64,000 nucleotides of DNA from the NCBI GenBank assembly GCA_963770155.1, contig CAVYOE010000001.1, forward strand, positions 1,178,001 through 1,242,000. Reading direction: 5' to 3'. This stretch comes from CAVYOE01 sp963770155. GTDB lineage: Bacteria > Actinomycetota > Thermoleophilia > Solirubrobacterales > 70-9. The position numbers and the translations under genes were made by a program. The notes beneath the pieces were generated by a model. The model was not told where the DNA came from, did not search any database, and worked only from the letters and a program-made list of their open reading frames with translations. The first letter of the stretch is position 1. Every line of letters begins with the position of its first letter. This document shows positions 1 to 8,352 of this stretch, in pieces.

Positions 1-2
1 TC

Positions 3-596
3 GAGAGCCGCGGCTGGCTCGAGCAGAAGCGCTTCGCCCTGGTGATGCTGGCCGTGGTTGCGTTGTTCCTGGCGGCAAGTGTCGCCATTCCCGCGGCGGA
101 GGGGGCGATCCTCTCGACCACCGACGATCTTCCCCTGGGGCTGTCGGACATCGGCTTCCTCGACAACTTGATCCTCATCGCCGGTGCAGTGACGTTGAGC
201 TTCGTGATCGCCTGTGTCATCTACTGGGCAACTCCGAAGGGACACATGCCCTGGCGATCCGTCTGGCCGGGCGCGCTGTTCGTGACGCTGGTGATTGGGC
301 TTGCGAACTGGGCATTTCCGTTCTATCTGGACTCGGTTTCCGACCTGAGTCGATTCGGCGGAACGGTGGGCTTCGTTCTGATCACCCTTCTCTGGTTCTA
401 TGCGCTCAGCCTGGCGCTGCTGGCGGGTGCGGTGATCAACGCACTCCGCCACGAAGCGGCAACCACCGGCCGAGTGCGCCTCGACGAGACCAGAGTGCTG
501 CCAGTCGAGGAGGAGACGGGCGAGCTCTCGGGGAACGAGACCACCGATGTCCAGTTCCCGGCCGAGCCGGCAAGGACCGAACCGGCTCCGGACTAG
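3..596 (+). CDS. YihY/BrkB-family inner-membrane protein, C-terminal part
   Basis: The reading frame is open from base 3, so the gene begins before the window; the first Met (base 42) is internal. About 197 residues are visible. They hold the last membrane segments of the YihY/virulence-factor BrkB family, including the WPGALFVTLVIGLANWAF region and the final helix pair that ends in INALRHE, followed by a roughly 45-residue acidic, soluble tail. The family is a six-helix integral membrane protein of uncertain function, once mis-annotated as ribonuclease BN. A second member of the family lies at 47126-48091. It is convergent with the next gene, with a 27-bp gap. Confidence 0.85.
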   Translation, partial: ESRGWLEQKRFALVMLAVVALFLAASVAIPAAEGAILSTTDDLPLGLSDIGFLDNLILIAGAVTLSFVIACVIYWATPKGHMPWRSVWPGALFVTLVIGLANWAFPFYLDSVSDLSRFGGTVGFVLITLLWFYALSLALLAGAVINALRHEAATTGRVRLDETRVLPVEEETGELSGNETTDVQFPAEPARTEPAPD

Positions 597-623
597 AGCC
601 GCGGGAGCGCCGGCTGCCCGCGG

Positions 624-1052
624 CTACTTGGGAGCTTTGTGGGTGGTTGCCGCAGCGAGGCAGACGTGCTTGTGACGGCGGTTCTTCCGCAGCACCTTGC
701 GGTTGATCGTCGCAGTGACGGTGACCCCCTGCGCCTGCTTCGGGCCGGTGATCGCGTAGTCGCCGTTGATGTTGGTGATGGTCTGCACGAACAGCCCCGT
801 GCTGGAGGTGATCGTCACGGGGCGGAACCGCTCGCAGCGGGCGAAGGTCGAGTTGACCTTGCCGGAGTACTCGGTCGTGGTTGGCTCGGTCGCCGGGGGC
901 GTTGCCGCAATGTCCTTGACTTGGAGGTTGACCGATGCCGTGTACCTGACCTTGTGGGCGACGGCGGTTCCAATGGAAACGGCGCCGACGATCATTGCCA
1001 CTGCGGCGATGAGGATGACCCGCTTGTTTCTCGGCTGCGCCTGCATCTGCAA
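624..1052 (-). CDS. small membrane-anchored or secreted protein with carboxypeptidase-regulatory-like fold
   Basis: 142 residues. One hydrophobic segment (about residues 12-32) follows a basic N-terminus, giving an uncleaved anchor or a signal peptide. The remainder resembles the small extracellular beta-sandwich domain common in actinobacteria: a GKV strand, CERFRPVTI, a central NGDYAITGP turn and a final Cys in KHVCLAA. The two Cys could pair. The C-terminus is basic but lacks the paired C-X11-C tail of other secreted proteins here. It lies downstream of glpX on the same strand (34 bp gap) and may be co-transcribed. Function unknown. Confidence 0.6.
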   Translation of the reverse strand: MQMQAQPRNKRVILIAAVAMIVGAVSIGTAVAHKVRYTASVNLQVKDIAATPPATEPTTTEYSGKVNSTFARCERFRPVTITSSTGLFVQTITNINGDYAITGPKQAQGVTVTATINRKVLRKNRRHKHVCLAAATTHKAPK

Positions 1053-1086
1053 CTTAGGAGCTACCCGCCAGCGCGGGATTCAAGCC

Positions 1087-2115
1087 TCAGCCGTAGAGCC
1101 CGCCGGTGACCTCGCGCAGCTTTGGCCGGTCGTGCCGGGCCTGGACGGTGCGCACGGTCCCCGAGCGCGAGCGCATGACCAGGGACTCAGTCGTGGCGTG
1201 GCCGTCGTCGAGGGTACGCACACCCTTGAGCAGATCGCCGTCGGTGACTCCGGTCGCCGCGAAGAAGACATCCTCGCCACCGACCAAGTCGTCTGTGTCG
1301 AGTACCCGGTCAAGGTCGTAGCCGGCGTCAATCGCAGCCTGTCGCTCCTCGTCGTTGCGGGGCCAGAGGCGCCCGAGGATGCGGCCGCCCAGGCACTTGA
1401 TCGCGGCGGCCGAGAGCACACCCTCCGGCGTTCCGCCGATGCCCCAGAGCAGGTCGATGCCGGTATCGCGGGAGACCGCCAGCAGCGCGGCGGCGACGTC
1501 GCCGTCGCTGATGAAGCGAATGCCGGCGCCGCACTCGCGCAGCTCGGCGACCGTCTCGGTGTGACGTTCGCGGTCGAGCATGATCACGGTGACGTCGCCC
1601 GGCTCGCCGCCCTTGCGCTCCGCGATCCGGTCGATGACCTCGGGAAGTGGATCGTTCAGGCTCAAGACGTCCGCGGCGCGCGGGCCGGTCGCCATCTTCT
1701 CCATGTAGACGCAGGGCCCCGGATCGAACATCGTTCCCCGTTCAGACAGCGCGATCACCGACAGGGCCGAGGGCTGTCCGCGGGCGGTGAGCGTCGTCCC
1801 CTCGAGTGGATCGACCGCAATGTCGACCACCGGGGGGCTGCCGTCGCCGATCTGCTCACCGTTGTAGAGCATCGGTGCCTCGTCCTTCTCCCCCTCCCCA
1901 ATCACAACGATCCCGTCCATCGGAACCGTGCTCAACATCAGCCGCATCGCATCCACCGCAGCGCCGTCGGCCTCCTCCTTCTCGCCACGGCCGACCCAGC
2001 GCGATGCGGCGAGCGCCGCCGCCTCGGTGCCGCGGACGAGCTCGAGGGCGAGGTTGCGGTCCGGCTTTGCGCCGGAGCGGACCTCCTGCGAGATCACGTG
2101 TGTCTCCTCAGCCAT
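1087..2115 (-). CDS. glpX: Fructose-1,6-bisphosphatase class II (GlpX)
   Basis: 342 residues, full family length. It hydrolyses fructose 1,6-bisphosphate to fructose 6-phosphate, the committing step of gluconeogenesis, in the cytoplasm. Visible signatures are GEGEKDEAPMLYNGEQIG, the metal-binding DPLEGT, the DRERH segment and the WGIGGTPEGVLSAAAIKCLG block near residue 215. Actinobacteria normally rely on this Li+-sensitive class II enzyme as their only FBPase. A TAGCCT -10 box (2129-2124) ends 8 nt before the ATG with no Shine-Dalgarno, so the message is probably leaderless. Confidence 0.95.
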   Translation of the reverse strand: MAEETHVISQEVRSGAKPDRNLALELVRGTEAAALAASRWVGRGEKEEADGAAVDAMRLMLSTVPMDGIVVIGEGEKDEAPMLYNGEQIGDGSPPVVDIAVDPLEGTTLTARGQPSALSVIALSERGTMFDPGPCVYMEKMATGPRAADVLSLNDPLPEVIDRIAERKGGEPGDVTVIMLDRERHTETVAELRECGAGIRFISDGDVAAALLAVSRDTGIDLLWGIGGTPEGVLSAAAIKCLGGRILGRLWPRNDEERQAAIDAGYDLDRVLDTDDLVGGEDVFFAATGVTDGDLLKGVRTLDDGHATTESLVMRSRSGTVRTVQARHDRPKLREVTGGLYG

Positions 2116-2208
2116 CGATCAAGAGGCTAGCTTCATATGGGCCATCCGTTGCGAGCCCTCGACCGGCACCGCCGCAGGGCGCAGCCCGAGGAGGTGGCCG
2201 GGGAATGA

Positions 2209-2682
2209 CTAGAAGGTGGCTGGAGGTTTGCGCTGGCCGCCGCCGCCGCTCTCAACCGTGCGGTAGGCCCCGGCGCCGGCAATCCCGAAAGCGGCGAGCA
2301 GCCCAAGCCAGTACCCGATCCCGAGGCTGTTGCCGAACTCGCCGGGGCGGTCGACGATGCCGTTGTAGGCGATCAGGGTGATCGCGGTGAAGCCGACGAT
2401 CGTGGTTACCTCGCCCGCCGGCCAGGAGAGCTGGGCATCGGTTGCGATCAGGTAGGCGAGGATGATCGGCGCCAGAGCAGCGAGCACAAGCAGGACCCGG
2501 AGGATCGGGAAGGTGTCCCAGGCCGAGCAGGAAAACTCCCCTTCGCCGCAGATCCAGGCGCCCTGCTCGAGGCGCTCGGGTGTGTTGGTGAGAGAGAACC
2601 ACTCGAGGAAGAGGCTGATGATCAGCACCAGCCCCGCGAGGGCACCGACCACTTCTGAACCCCGAAGTCGCGAGAAGTCCAT
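2209..2682 (-). CDS. four-helix integral membrane protein, unknown function
   Basis: 157 residues, starting at MDFSRLRGSEVVG. The frame stays open much further upstream, but a TAGGCT -10 box (2696-2691) ends 8 nt before this ATG, and the upstream part overlaps the divergent LLM gene. Four hydrophobic segments are visible. Between the first two is a short extracytoplasmic loop with two Cys (ICGEGEFSCS) that may form a disulfide. The C-terminus is Gly-rich and basic. No family recognised; possibly an ordinary actinobacterial hypothetical membrane protein. Confidence 0.7.
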   Translation of the reverse strand: MDFSRLRGSEVVGALAGLVLIISLFLEWFSLTNTPERLEQGAWICGEGEFSCSAWDTFPILRVLLVLAALAPIILAYLIATDAQLSWPAGEVTTIVGFTAITLIAYNGIVDRPGEFGNSLGIGYWLGLLAAFGIAGAGAYRTVESGGGGQRKPPATF

Positions 2683-2728
2683 CGGGCGCGAGCCTATCCC
2701 AAAGGTGAGCAGGTAGGTTGCCCACACC

Positions 2729-3664
2729 TTGCAGCGCTGGGGATTGACCTTGCCGATCACCGGGGTGCCGCTCGCCGAGCTCGAGGCGCCAATCCGCCGA
2801 GCCGAGGAGGCGGGGTATACCGATCTGATCTCGGGCGAGACCAACGGCCCCGACGGCTTCACTCCGCTGGCTCTCGCAGCCGTGTGGACCAAGGAGATGC
2901 GGCTCGGCACCGGTGTCGTCGCGGTCCCCCTCCGCGGCCGCGCGCTGCTCGCCCAGCAGGCGGCTGCACTCCAGGAAGCTTCCGGCGGGCGGTTTGTGCT
3001 CGGGATCGGTGCCTCGTCGGATCGCATCGTCGAGGGCTGGAACGGGATGCCGTTCGAGAAGCCCCTCTCCCTGGTGTCCGAGCGGGTCGACTTTCTGCGG
3101 ACCGCCCTAGCCGGCGAGCGTGCCGACGGCGGCTTCAAGATCGAGTTGGCGCCATCGCAACCGGTGCCGATCGTGCTCGCGGCGCTGCGCGGCAAGATGC
3201 TGGCCCTGGCGGTGGAGAAGGCCGAGGGCGCGATGACCAACTTCCTGCCGCTCGCGGGGCTGCCGAAGATCGCCGGCGAGCTGAAGGAGGCGGGCGCCGG
3301 GGATCACTTCGAGCTCTGGTGCCGCTTCTTCTGCATCGCGGGCGAGCGCGAGCAGGTGGAGCCGCTGGCGCGCTTCATGTTCTCCGCCTACATAACGGTG
3401 CCCGTGTACGAGGCCTTCTTCCGCTGGCTGGGCTACGGCGAGCAGATCGACGAGATGGTGGAGGCCTGGAACGCCAAGGACCGCGAGCGCGCCACCGCGG
3501 CGGCACCCTGGGAGCTGATCGAGGACACGTTCCTGTTCGGCACCCCCGAGGAGATGCGCTTGCGGCTCGATGCCTATGTCGAGGGTGGGATCACCCTGCC
3601 CGTGATCACCCCGATCACCACACCTGACAAGGTCGGCGACCTGATCGAGGCGCTCGCGCCCTAG
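2729..3664 (+). CDS. LLM-class (F420-dependent type) oxidoreductase
   Basis: 311 residues with a luciferase-like TIM barrel: N-terminal WGLTLPITGVPLAELE, then RLGTGVVAVPLRGRALLAQQ, and SGGRFVLGIGASSDRIVEGW. These are typical of actinobacterial enzymes that use deazaflavin F420 rather than FMN. The substrate cannot be told. The start is TTG; a TAGGTT box ends 9 nt upstream, so a leaderless or near-leaderless message is likely. Its stop overlaps that of the convergent lipoprotein gene within one CTAG. A second, unrelated-by-position LLM enzyme is at 13122-14219. Confidence 0.85.
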   Translation: MQRWGLTLPITGVPLAELEAPIRRAEEAGYTDLISGETNGPDGFTPLALAAVWTKEMRLGTGVVAVPLRGRALLAQQAAALQEASGGRFVLGIGASSDRIVEGWNGMPFEKPLSLVSERVDFLRTALAGERADGGFKIELAPSQPVPIVLAALRGKMLALAVEKAEGAMTNFLPLAGLPKIAGELKEAGAGDHFELWCRFFCIAGEREQVEPLARFMFSAYITVPVYEAFFRWLGYGEQIDEMVEAWNAKDRERATAAAPWELIEDTFLFGTPEEMRLRLDAYVEGGITLPVITPITTPDKVGDLIEALAP

Positions 3665-3849
3665 TCGTCGGTGGCGGGCGTTTCGGTCGTGCCGGTCGGC
3701 GTCGTTTCCGGGGCCCCGCGGCCGTCGTCAGACCCGAGGCTCGACTTCGGCGTCTCCTGGCCCGACGTGGTCGAGTCGCCGCAGCCGGCCAGTGCAGGCA
3801 CGGCTCCCAACGCCACCACCGTGGCGAGAACTGCGGCCCTCCTGTGCAT
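3661..3849 (-). CDS. small lipoprotein
   Basis: 62 residues. A short basic N-terminus (MHRR), a hydrophobic core and the lipobox LAGC put the lipidated Cys at residue 23. The remaining 39 residues are Thr/Ser/Gly/Asp-rich and look disordered. The ATG overlaps the egtD stop in TGATG, so it is translationally coupled to egtD and is probably the last gene of egtB-egtD-lipoprotein. No known role in ergothioneine metabolism. Confidence 0.7.
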   Translation of the reverse strand: MHRRAAVLATVVALGAVPALAGCGDSTTSGQETPKSSLGSDDGRGAPETTPTGTTETPATDD

Positions 3850-4850
3850 CACGCTGTGCGCGCCAGGCTGAGAGCGAAAAGGCCGTCCGGATCGGTCCAC
3901 CAGTCGGTCAACTCGAGTCCAGCCTCGGCATAGATCCCCTCCAACCCCGCGCGCGCGAACTTCGTCGAAATCTCCGTCCTCATCTCCTCCCCATCGGCAA
4001 AGTCGACCGATAGGTCGAGCGCCTCGATCGCGACCGTCTGGTCGGCCAGCGAACGGAGACGAATGTCGACCCAGAGGTTTTCCGGGTCCCAGCGGGCCAC
4101 GTGCTCGAACGCGTCGGGCTCGAAATTGGCGCTGAGCTCACGGTTGAGGACGCCGAGCACGTTCTTGTTGAACTCGGCGGTCACTCCCTGCGAATCGTCG
4201 TATGCGGCTTCGAGAGTCGCTTGGTCCTTGACCAGGTCGGTTCCCAGCAGGAAGCGGTCCCGCGGTCCGAGCAAGTTGGCGACACGGCGCAGGAACCCGG
4301 CGCGCTGCTGTGGAGCGAAGTTGCCGATCGTCCCTCCGAGCAGCGCGATCAGGCGCGGCCCACCAACCGGGATTCGCTCCAGGTCCAGCTCGAAGTCGCA
4401 GACGAGGCCGTGAACCGCCAGCCCCTCGTACTCGTCCGCGACCATCTCCGCGGTCTCGCGGGTGATCTCCTCGGAGATGTCCACCGGGCAGAAGGTCTCG
4501 AGGCAGTTGACCTCGCTCATCGCATCGAGCAGGACGCGGGTCTTCGAGGCCGAGCCCGAGCCGAGCTCGATCAGGCTGGCCGGGCGATTGGCCGCCTCGC
4601 AGATTTGCCCGGCGCGCTGCTCCAGGATCGTCCGCTCGGAGCGGGTCGGGTAATACTCGGGGAGCTCGGTGATCTGCTCGAACAGCTGCGAGCCCCGCTC
4701 GTCGTAGAAGTAGCGCGGGGACAGCTCCTTGAACGGGCGGGTGAGGCCGGCACGGACGTCGGCCGCCATTCCCGACAGCGGGCCGCCGGGCGGCAGCCTC
4801 ACGTCAATCGAGACGCGCTCACGAGTGGTGGTGGTCTGGACTGGCTCCAT
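3849..4850 (-). CDS. egtD: L-histidine N-alpha-methyltransferase EgtD
   Basis: 333 residues from ATG 4850 (MEPVQTTTT). It trimethylates histidine with three S-adenosylmethionine molecules to give hercynine, the first dedicated step of ergothioneine synthesis. Signatures: YFYDERGSQLFEQITELPEY and the SAM loop LIELGSGSASKTR. It lies 13 bp after the corrected egtB stop and is coupled to the downstream lipoprotein gene. An upstream GTG (4880) would overlap egtB and is less likely. egtA, egtC and egtE are not in the window. Confidence 0.93.
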   Translation of the reverse strand: MEPVQTTTTRERVSIDVRLPPGGPLSGMAADVRAGLTRPFKELSPRYFYDERGSQLFEQITELPEYYPTRSERTILEQRAGQICEAANRPASLIELGSGSASKTRVLLDAMSEVNCLETFCPVDISEEITRETAEMVADEYEGLAVHGLVCDFELDLERIPVGGPRLIALLGGTIGNFAPQQRAGFLRRVANLLGPRDRFLLGTDLVKDQATLEAAYDDSQGVTAEFNKNVLGVLNRELSANFEPDAFEHVARWDPENLWVDIRLRSLADQTVAIEALDLSVDFADGEEMRTEISTKFARAGLEGIYAEAGLELTDWWTDPDGLFALSLARTA

Positions 4851-4863
4851 CAGTGGTGCCTGG

Positions 4864-6085
4864 TCAGAGATTCCTTGCACACCGGACGCCCGCGAAGATC
4901 TGCCGGCGCTCGGGTAGGTCCCAGTTGCGGAAAGAATTGCGGATCACGTTGCGGCGCGTCGCCCAGGCGCCGCCGCGGAGCACCTTGTAGGTCGAGCCAA
5001 AGAAAAGCTCCGAGTATTCGCGGTATGGGAACGCAGCGAAATCCGGGATACGGGAGGAAATCTGAGGAGGTCCATTCCCAGACATCTCCCAGCATTTGAA
5101 CCGTGCCGCAGTCGGCGGCGCCGTCTGCGTAGGAGCCCGCCGGCGCGGGGCCGAAGGTGGGCCAGTCCAGGTTGGCCTCGTCGCGGTCGGCCCCGGCCGC
5201 TGCCGCCTCCCACTCGAGTTCGGTCGGCAGCCTCTTGCCCGCCCAGCGGGCGAAAGCGTCGGCCTCCTCCCAGGAGACGTGAATCACCGGGAGGGTGGGA
5301 TCGACCGGCTCGGTCCTCCCCATCGCGGTCCTGGTGAACCCGCCGGAGCCGTCCCGCTCCCAGTACATCGGCGGCTCGGCGCCCGTGTCCTCGAGGAATT
5401 CGATCCAGGCGCCGTTGGTAACCGGAGTCCGGTCGATCTCGAAGGACGCCAGTTCGACCGTGTGGACCGGGCGTTCGTTGTCGTAGGCAAATCCGTCGGG
5501 ACCGGCGCCGATCTCGTAGTGGCCACCCTCGACCGGGACCATCTCGGGACCGTCGGCCGGGGTTCCGTGCGCCGGTGCGGTGCCGAGTGCTGGATGGTCA
5601 TACGACTCGACCATCTGCAGCAGCTGCAGCATCGTCTCGTTGTGCTGGTGCTCGTGGGCGAGGATCAGCTCGTAGATGAAGCCGTCGCGGAGCAGCGGCT
5701 CACCTGCTTCATTCAGTTCGATCTGCTCGAGCACCTCCAGGGTCCGCTCCCGGACTTGCTCGAGGTAGGGACGGACCTCGTCGGCGCGCAGGATCGGCAG
5801 CTCCCCGCGAATCTTGCGCGGTTGCTCGATCGCGTCATAAAGGTCGCCGAGCTCGTCGCGCAGCGGCTCCCTGCCGCCGATGCGCTGCACCAGCCAGAGC
5901 TCTTCGAAGTTGGCGATGTGGCCCAGATCCCAGACCAGCGGGCTCAGGATCGGCGAGTAGACGCGGTTCAGCTGCTCGTCGCCAAGCGGCTCGATCAGGG
6001 AAAGCGTGCGGGCGCGGGCCTCGGCGAGCCGCTCGGCAATTCCCTCCTTGGACGTATCTGGACGGATCCCGACCTCGGGGGCGAT
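4864..6085 (-). pseudogene. egtB: egtB (hercynine sulfoxide synthase), frameshifted; ATC start
   Basis: EgtB is the non-heme iron enzyme joining hercynine to gamma-glutamylcysteine or cysteine with O2. The DinB-like domain shows DLGHIANFEELW and AHEHQHNETM (the three iron His); the FGE-sulfatase-like domain runs from MVPVEGG to the end. After PYPGFR the frame breaks: an extra base near 5035 (CGC-T-GCG on the coding strand) moves AFPYREYSELFF onward into another frame, ending at 4864. Removing one base restores about 406 residues with a normal C-terminus. There is no in-frame ATG, GTG or TTG upstream of the GTG at 5890, which would delete the first iron His. The best start is ATC at 6085, 6 nt after a TAGGGT -10 box. 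The frameshift may be a sequencing error. Confidence 0.85.
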
Positions 6086-6091
6086 TGGCTA

Positions 6092-6109
6092 ACCCTAGCG
6101 CGGTAGACT
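6092..6109. promoter_or_regulatory. back-to-back -10 boxes of egtB and the divergent secreted-protein gene
   Basis: On the minus strand TAGGGT (6097-6092) ends 6 nt before ATC 6085 of egtB. On the plus strand TAGACT (6104-6109) ends 8 nt before ATG 6118. Both positions place the expected transcription start at the start codon. Neither gene has a Shine-Dalgarno sequence in this gap. Confidence 0.6.
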
Positions 6110-6117
6110 CGCCCGTA

Positions 6118-7311
6118 ATGCAGGAGTTCAGGGAGAAGGGAGCGTGGCTTGCATCGCGGCTGGGCATCGCGTTGCTGGCGACCGTTCTGATCGCCGGGAT
6201 GACCACGGGCATCGCCAGTGCCGGCGGTCCCGCGGCCGACACCGCCGCCAAGAAGAAGTGCAAGAAGCTCAAGGGCAAGAAAAAGAAGCGCTGCAAGAAA
6301 AAGAAGCGGCCGGGAGCCACGACCCCTGCGAACCCCGCCAGCATCGCGGTAAGCCCGCCGGCCGTTCCGTTCGGGGCCACAGTGGTCGGGGGACAGCCGA
6401 CCCTCCCGGTCACCGTCAAGAACGTGGGTGGAAGCCCCAGCGGGGTCCCGACCGGTGCTGTCAGCGGAGCCTCGGAGTTCGGCATCGTTGCCAACAGCTG
6501 CACCGCCGCTCTTGGGCCAGGTGCTACGTGTGCTTTCTTCGTGAAATTCGCTCCGATCATGGCCGGGGCACGAGCCGGAGTCCTTGCGGTGGCCGCCTCT
6601 CCCGGGGGGAACGTCAACGTTCCCCTCAGCGGCAGCGGTGCGGATCCCGCAACCTTGACGATCTCGCCGACGATGAACACGTATCCGTCCGTGATCGCCT
6701 CGAACAATCCGGATGCAAGCCAGAGCTTCACCGTGACCAACACGGGGGGCGTGCCCACCGGCAACCTAACGGTCCTGTTGACGGGTGCGAACCAGACGCA
6801 GTTCACGATCCCGGTGCTGGGCGATCAATGTTCCGGCGACAACCTGGGGCCGGGGCAGACCTGCATGATCACCGTCGAGTTCAACCCCAATGCGGTCTGC
6901 AGTCCGTGCACCGCAAGCCTCGATGTCTTTGCCCCGGTGCCCGGCCCGACAATCTCGGCCCCGCTCGAGGGCACAGCGACCGGCCTAACGGTGAGCCCCA
7001 CTTCCTTCCCGTTCGCCGCGACCACGCCGGGCACGCCTCTGAGTAACACCTTCACTGTCACCAACACCGCGGCTGTCCCTACCGGAGCGCTCGGCGCCAT
7101 CGTGGCCGGCGGACTCAATCCGAGCGACTACTCGATCGCCAACAACATGTGCAGCACTATGGTCTTGGCACCGGCGGGGACTTGCCAGTTCGACGTCGTC
7201 TTCAACCCGGTGGACACGGCGACGCCAGGCCGGGCGTCCTCGGCCAACTTCACGATCGGCGCATCACCTGGCGGCCAGGTGCAGGTCAGCGTCACCGGGA
7301 TCGAGACCTAA
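6118..7311 (+). CDS. secreted choice-of-anchor D type protein with basic N-terminal C-X10-C segment
   Basis: 397 residues from ATG 6118 (MQEFREKG); the TTG at 6085 falls in the divergent promoter. A signal peptide (cleavage near IASAGG) is followed at once by a Lys-rich stretch with two Cys spaced C-X10-C, then three Ig-like repeats of about 100 residues, each of the VTxTGGVPTG / LxPGxTC / VxFNP type found in ASPM-SPD-2-Hydin or choice-of-anchor D domains. Each repeat carries a conserved Cys pair (NSC...ATC, DQC...QTC, NMC...GTC). Probably cell-surface or extracellular; function unknown. Unlike the other basic-Cys proteins here, the segment is at the mature N-terminus. Confidence 0.8.
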   Translation: MQEFREKGAWLASRLGIALLATVLIAGMTTGIASAGGPAADTAAKKKCKKLKGKKKKRCKKKKRPGATTPANPASIAVSPPAVPFGATVVGGQPTLPVTVKNVGGSPSGVPTGAVSGASEFGIVANSCTAALGPGATCAFFVKFAPIMAGARAGVLAVAASPGGNVNVPLSGSGADPATLTISPTMNTYPSVIASNNPDASQSFTVTNTGGVPTGNLTVLLTGANQTQFTIPVLGDQCSGDNLGPGQTCMITVEFNPNAVCSPCTASLDVFAPVPGPTISAPLEGTATGLTVSPTSFPFAATTPGTPLSNTFTVTNTAAVPTGALGAIVAGGLNPSDYSIANNMCSTMVLAPAGTCQFDVVFNPVDTATPGRASSANFTIGASPGGQVQVSVTGIET

Positions 7312-7339
7312 GCCCGAAGTCAAATATCGTGGCGCGCCG

Positions 7340-8107
7340 ATGAAGCTCGACGGGGCAAGCGCGCTCGTAGCCGGCGGGGCCTCAGGCCTCGGCGAGGCGA
7401 CCGTGCGCCGGCTGCACGAGGGCGGCGCCAGGGTCGTGATCGCCGACCTCAACTCCGAGAAGGGTGAGGCGCTTGCCTCGGAGCTGGGCGAGCGGGCGAG
7501 CTTCCTCGAGGCCAATGTGATGGAGGAAGAACCGGTGAAGGCGGCTGTCGACGCGGCGGCGGGCGCCGAGGGCGGCCTGCGAATCTCTGTCTGCTGCGCC
7601 GGGATCGGCTGGGCGCAGCGGACCGCGAGCAAACAGGGACCGCACGACCTCGAGGTCTTCCACAACGTGATCAAGGTCAACCTGATCGGAACCTTCAACG
7701 TGCTTCGGCTCGCCACTTCGGCGATGGCCGACAACGAGGCCGACGACGAGGGCGAGCGGGGGGTCTGTGTCAACACCGCCTCGATCGCCGCCTACGACGG
7801 ACAGATCGGGCAGGTCGCCTACGCCGCCTCCAAGGGCGGCATCGTCGGGCTCACCCTGCCGGCGGCGCGCGACATGGCGGGTCGCGGCGTCCGCGTCGTC
7901 ACGATCGCGCCGGGCCTCTTCGATACGCCGCTGCTGGCCGCCCTGCCAGAGGAGCAGCGACAGGCCCTCGGCGCCGGCATTCCCTTTCCCTCTCGCCTCG
8001 GCCGCCCCGAGGAGTACGCCGACCTCGTCGCCGAGATCGTCTCCAACCCGATGCTGAACGGCGAGACGATCCGTCTCGACGGCGCGCTCCGGATGCCGCC
8101 CCGCTAG
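7340..8107 (+). CDS. SDR-family dehydrogenase, 3-hydroxyacyl-CoA dehydrogenase (HSD10)-like
   Basis: 255 residues, the classical short-chain dehydrogenase size. The cofactor motif GGASGLG is at residues 12-18, an acidic residue after strand 2 (IADLN) favours NAD+, and the catalytic Ser-Tyr-Lys is in NTASIAAYDG / AYAASKGG. The insertions and the C-terminal MLNGETIRLDGALRM resemble type II 3-hydroxyacyl-CoA dehydrogenase (HSD17B10-like), so a role in beta-oxidation or branched-chain catabolism is plausible but not proven. Its stop shares CTAG with convergent hicB. Confidence 0.85.
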   Translation: MKLDGASALVAGGASGLGEATVRRLHEGGARVVIADLNSEKGEALASELGERASFLEANVMEEEPVKAAVDAAAGAEGGLRISVCCAGIGWAQRTASKQGPHDLEVFHNVIKVNLIGTFNVLRLATSAMADNEADDEGERGVCVNTASIAAYDGQIGQVAYAASKGGIVGLTLPAARDMAGRGVRVVTIAPGLFDTPLLAALPEEQRQALGAGIPFPSRLGRPEEYADLVAEIVSNPMLNGETIRLDGALRMPPR

Positions 8108-8352
8108 GCCGGAACCTGCGGGTGGTCGCTCAGCACGACCGCCTTGATCTGCAGCTCGCCGTCGATCTCTCGACCTTCGCTTGGGCGTTCGGCAAGATAG
8201 GCCGCGATCCCCTCTCGAAGGGCTTCGAACAGCTCGTCGAGAGTTTCGCCCGACGCGAAGCAGCCGGGCAACTCGACTACCTCAGCCCAATAGCTGCCGT
8301 CTTCCGCGCGGATGCTTGCTGTGAGTTCCATGCTCGTGCCGCCTCGATTCAT
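8104..8352 (-). CDS. hicB: HicB-family antitoxin, single-domain
   Basis: 82 residues. The partial RNase H fold of HicB is visible: TASIRAEDGSYWAEVVELPG, then CFASGETLDELFEALREGI. HicB binds and neutralises HicA. This one is short: after residue 60 there is only a brief acidic strand and no obvious ribbon-helix-helix or HTH DNA-binding domain, so autoregulation would need another route. The ATG at 8352 overlaps the hicA stop in ATGA, which fixes the start and implies translational coupling; an internal Met at 8331 is the alternative. Confidence 0.85.
   Translation of the reverse strand: MNRGGTSMELTASIRAEDGSYWAEVVELPGCFASGETLDELFEALREGIAAYLAERPSEGREIDGELQIKAVVLSDHPQVPA

Noticed and set aside
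766..2130. 454-codon plus-strand open frame opposite glpX
   Set aside because: Antisense shadow; glpX motifs are complete on the other strand.
4850..5890. egtB as an intact 346-codon gene starting at GTG 5890
   Set aside because: It lacks the first iron-binding His upstream and its last 60 residues are out of frame relative to the family.
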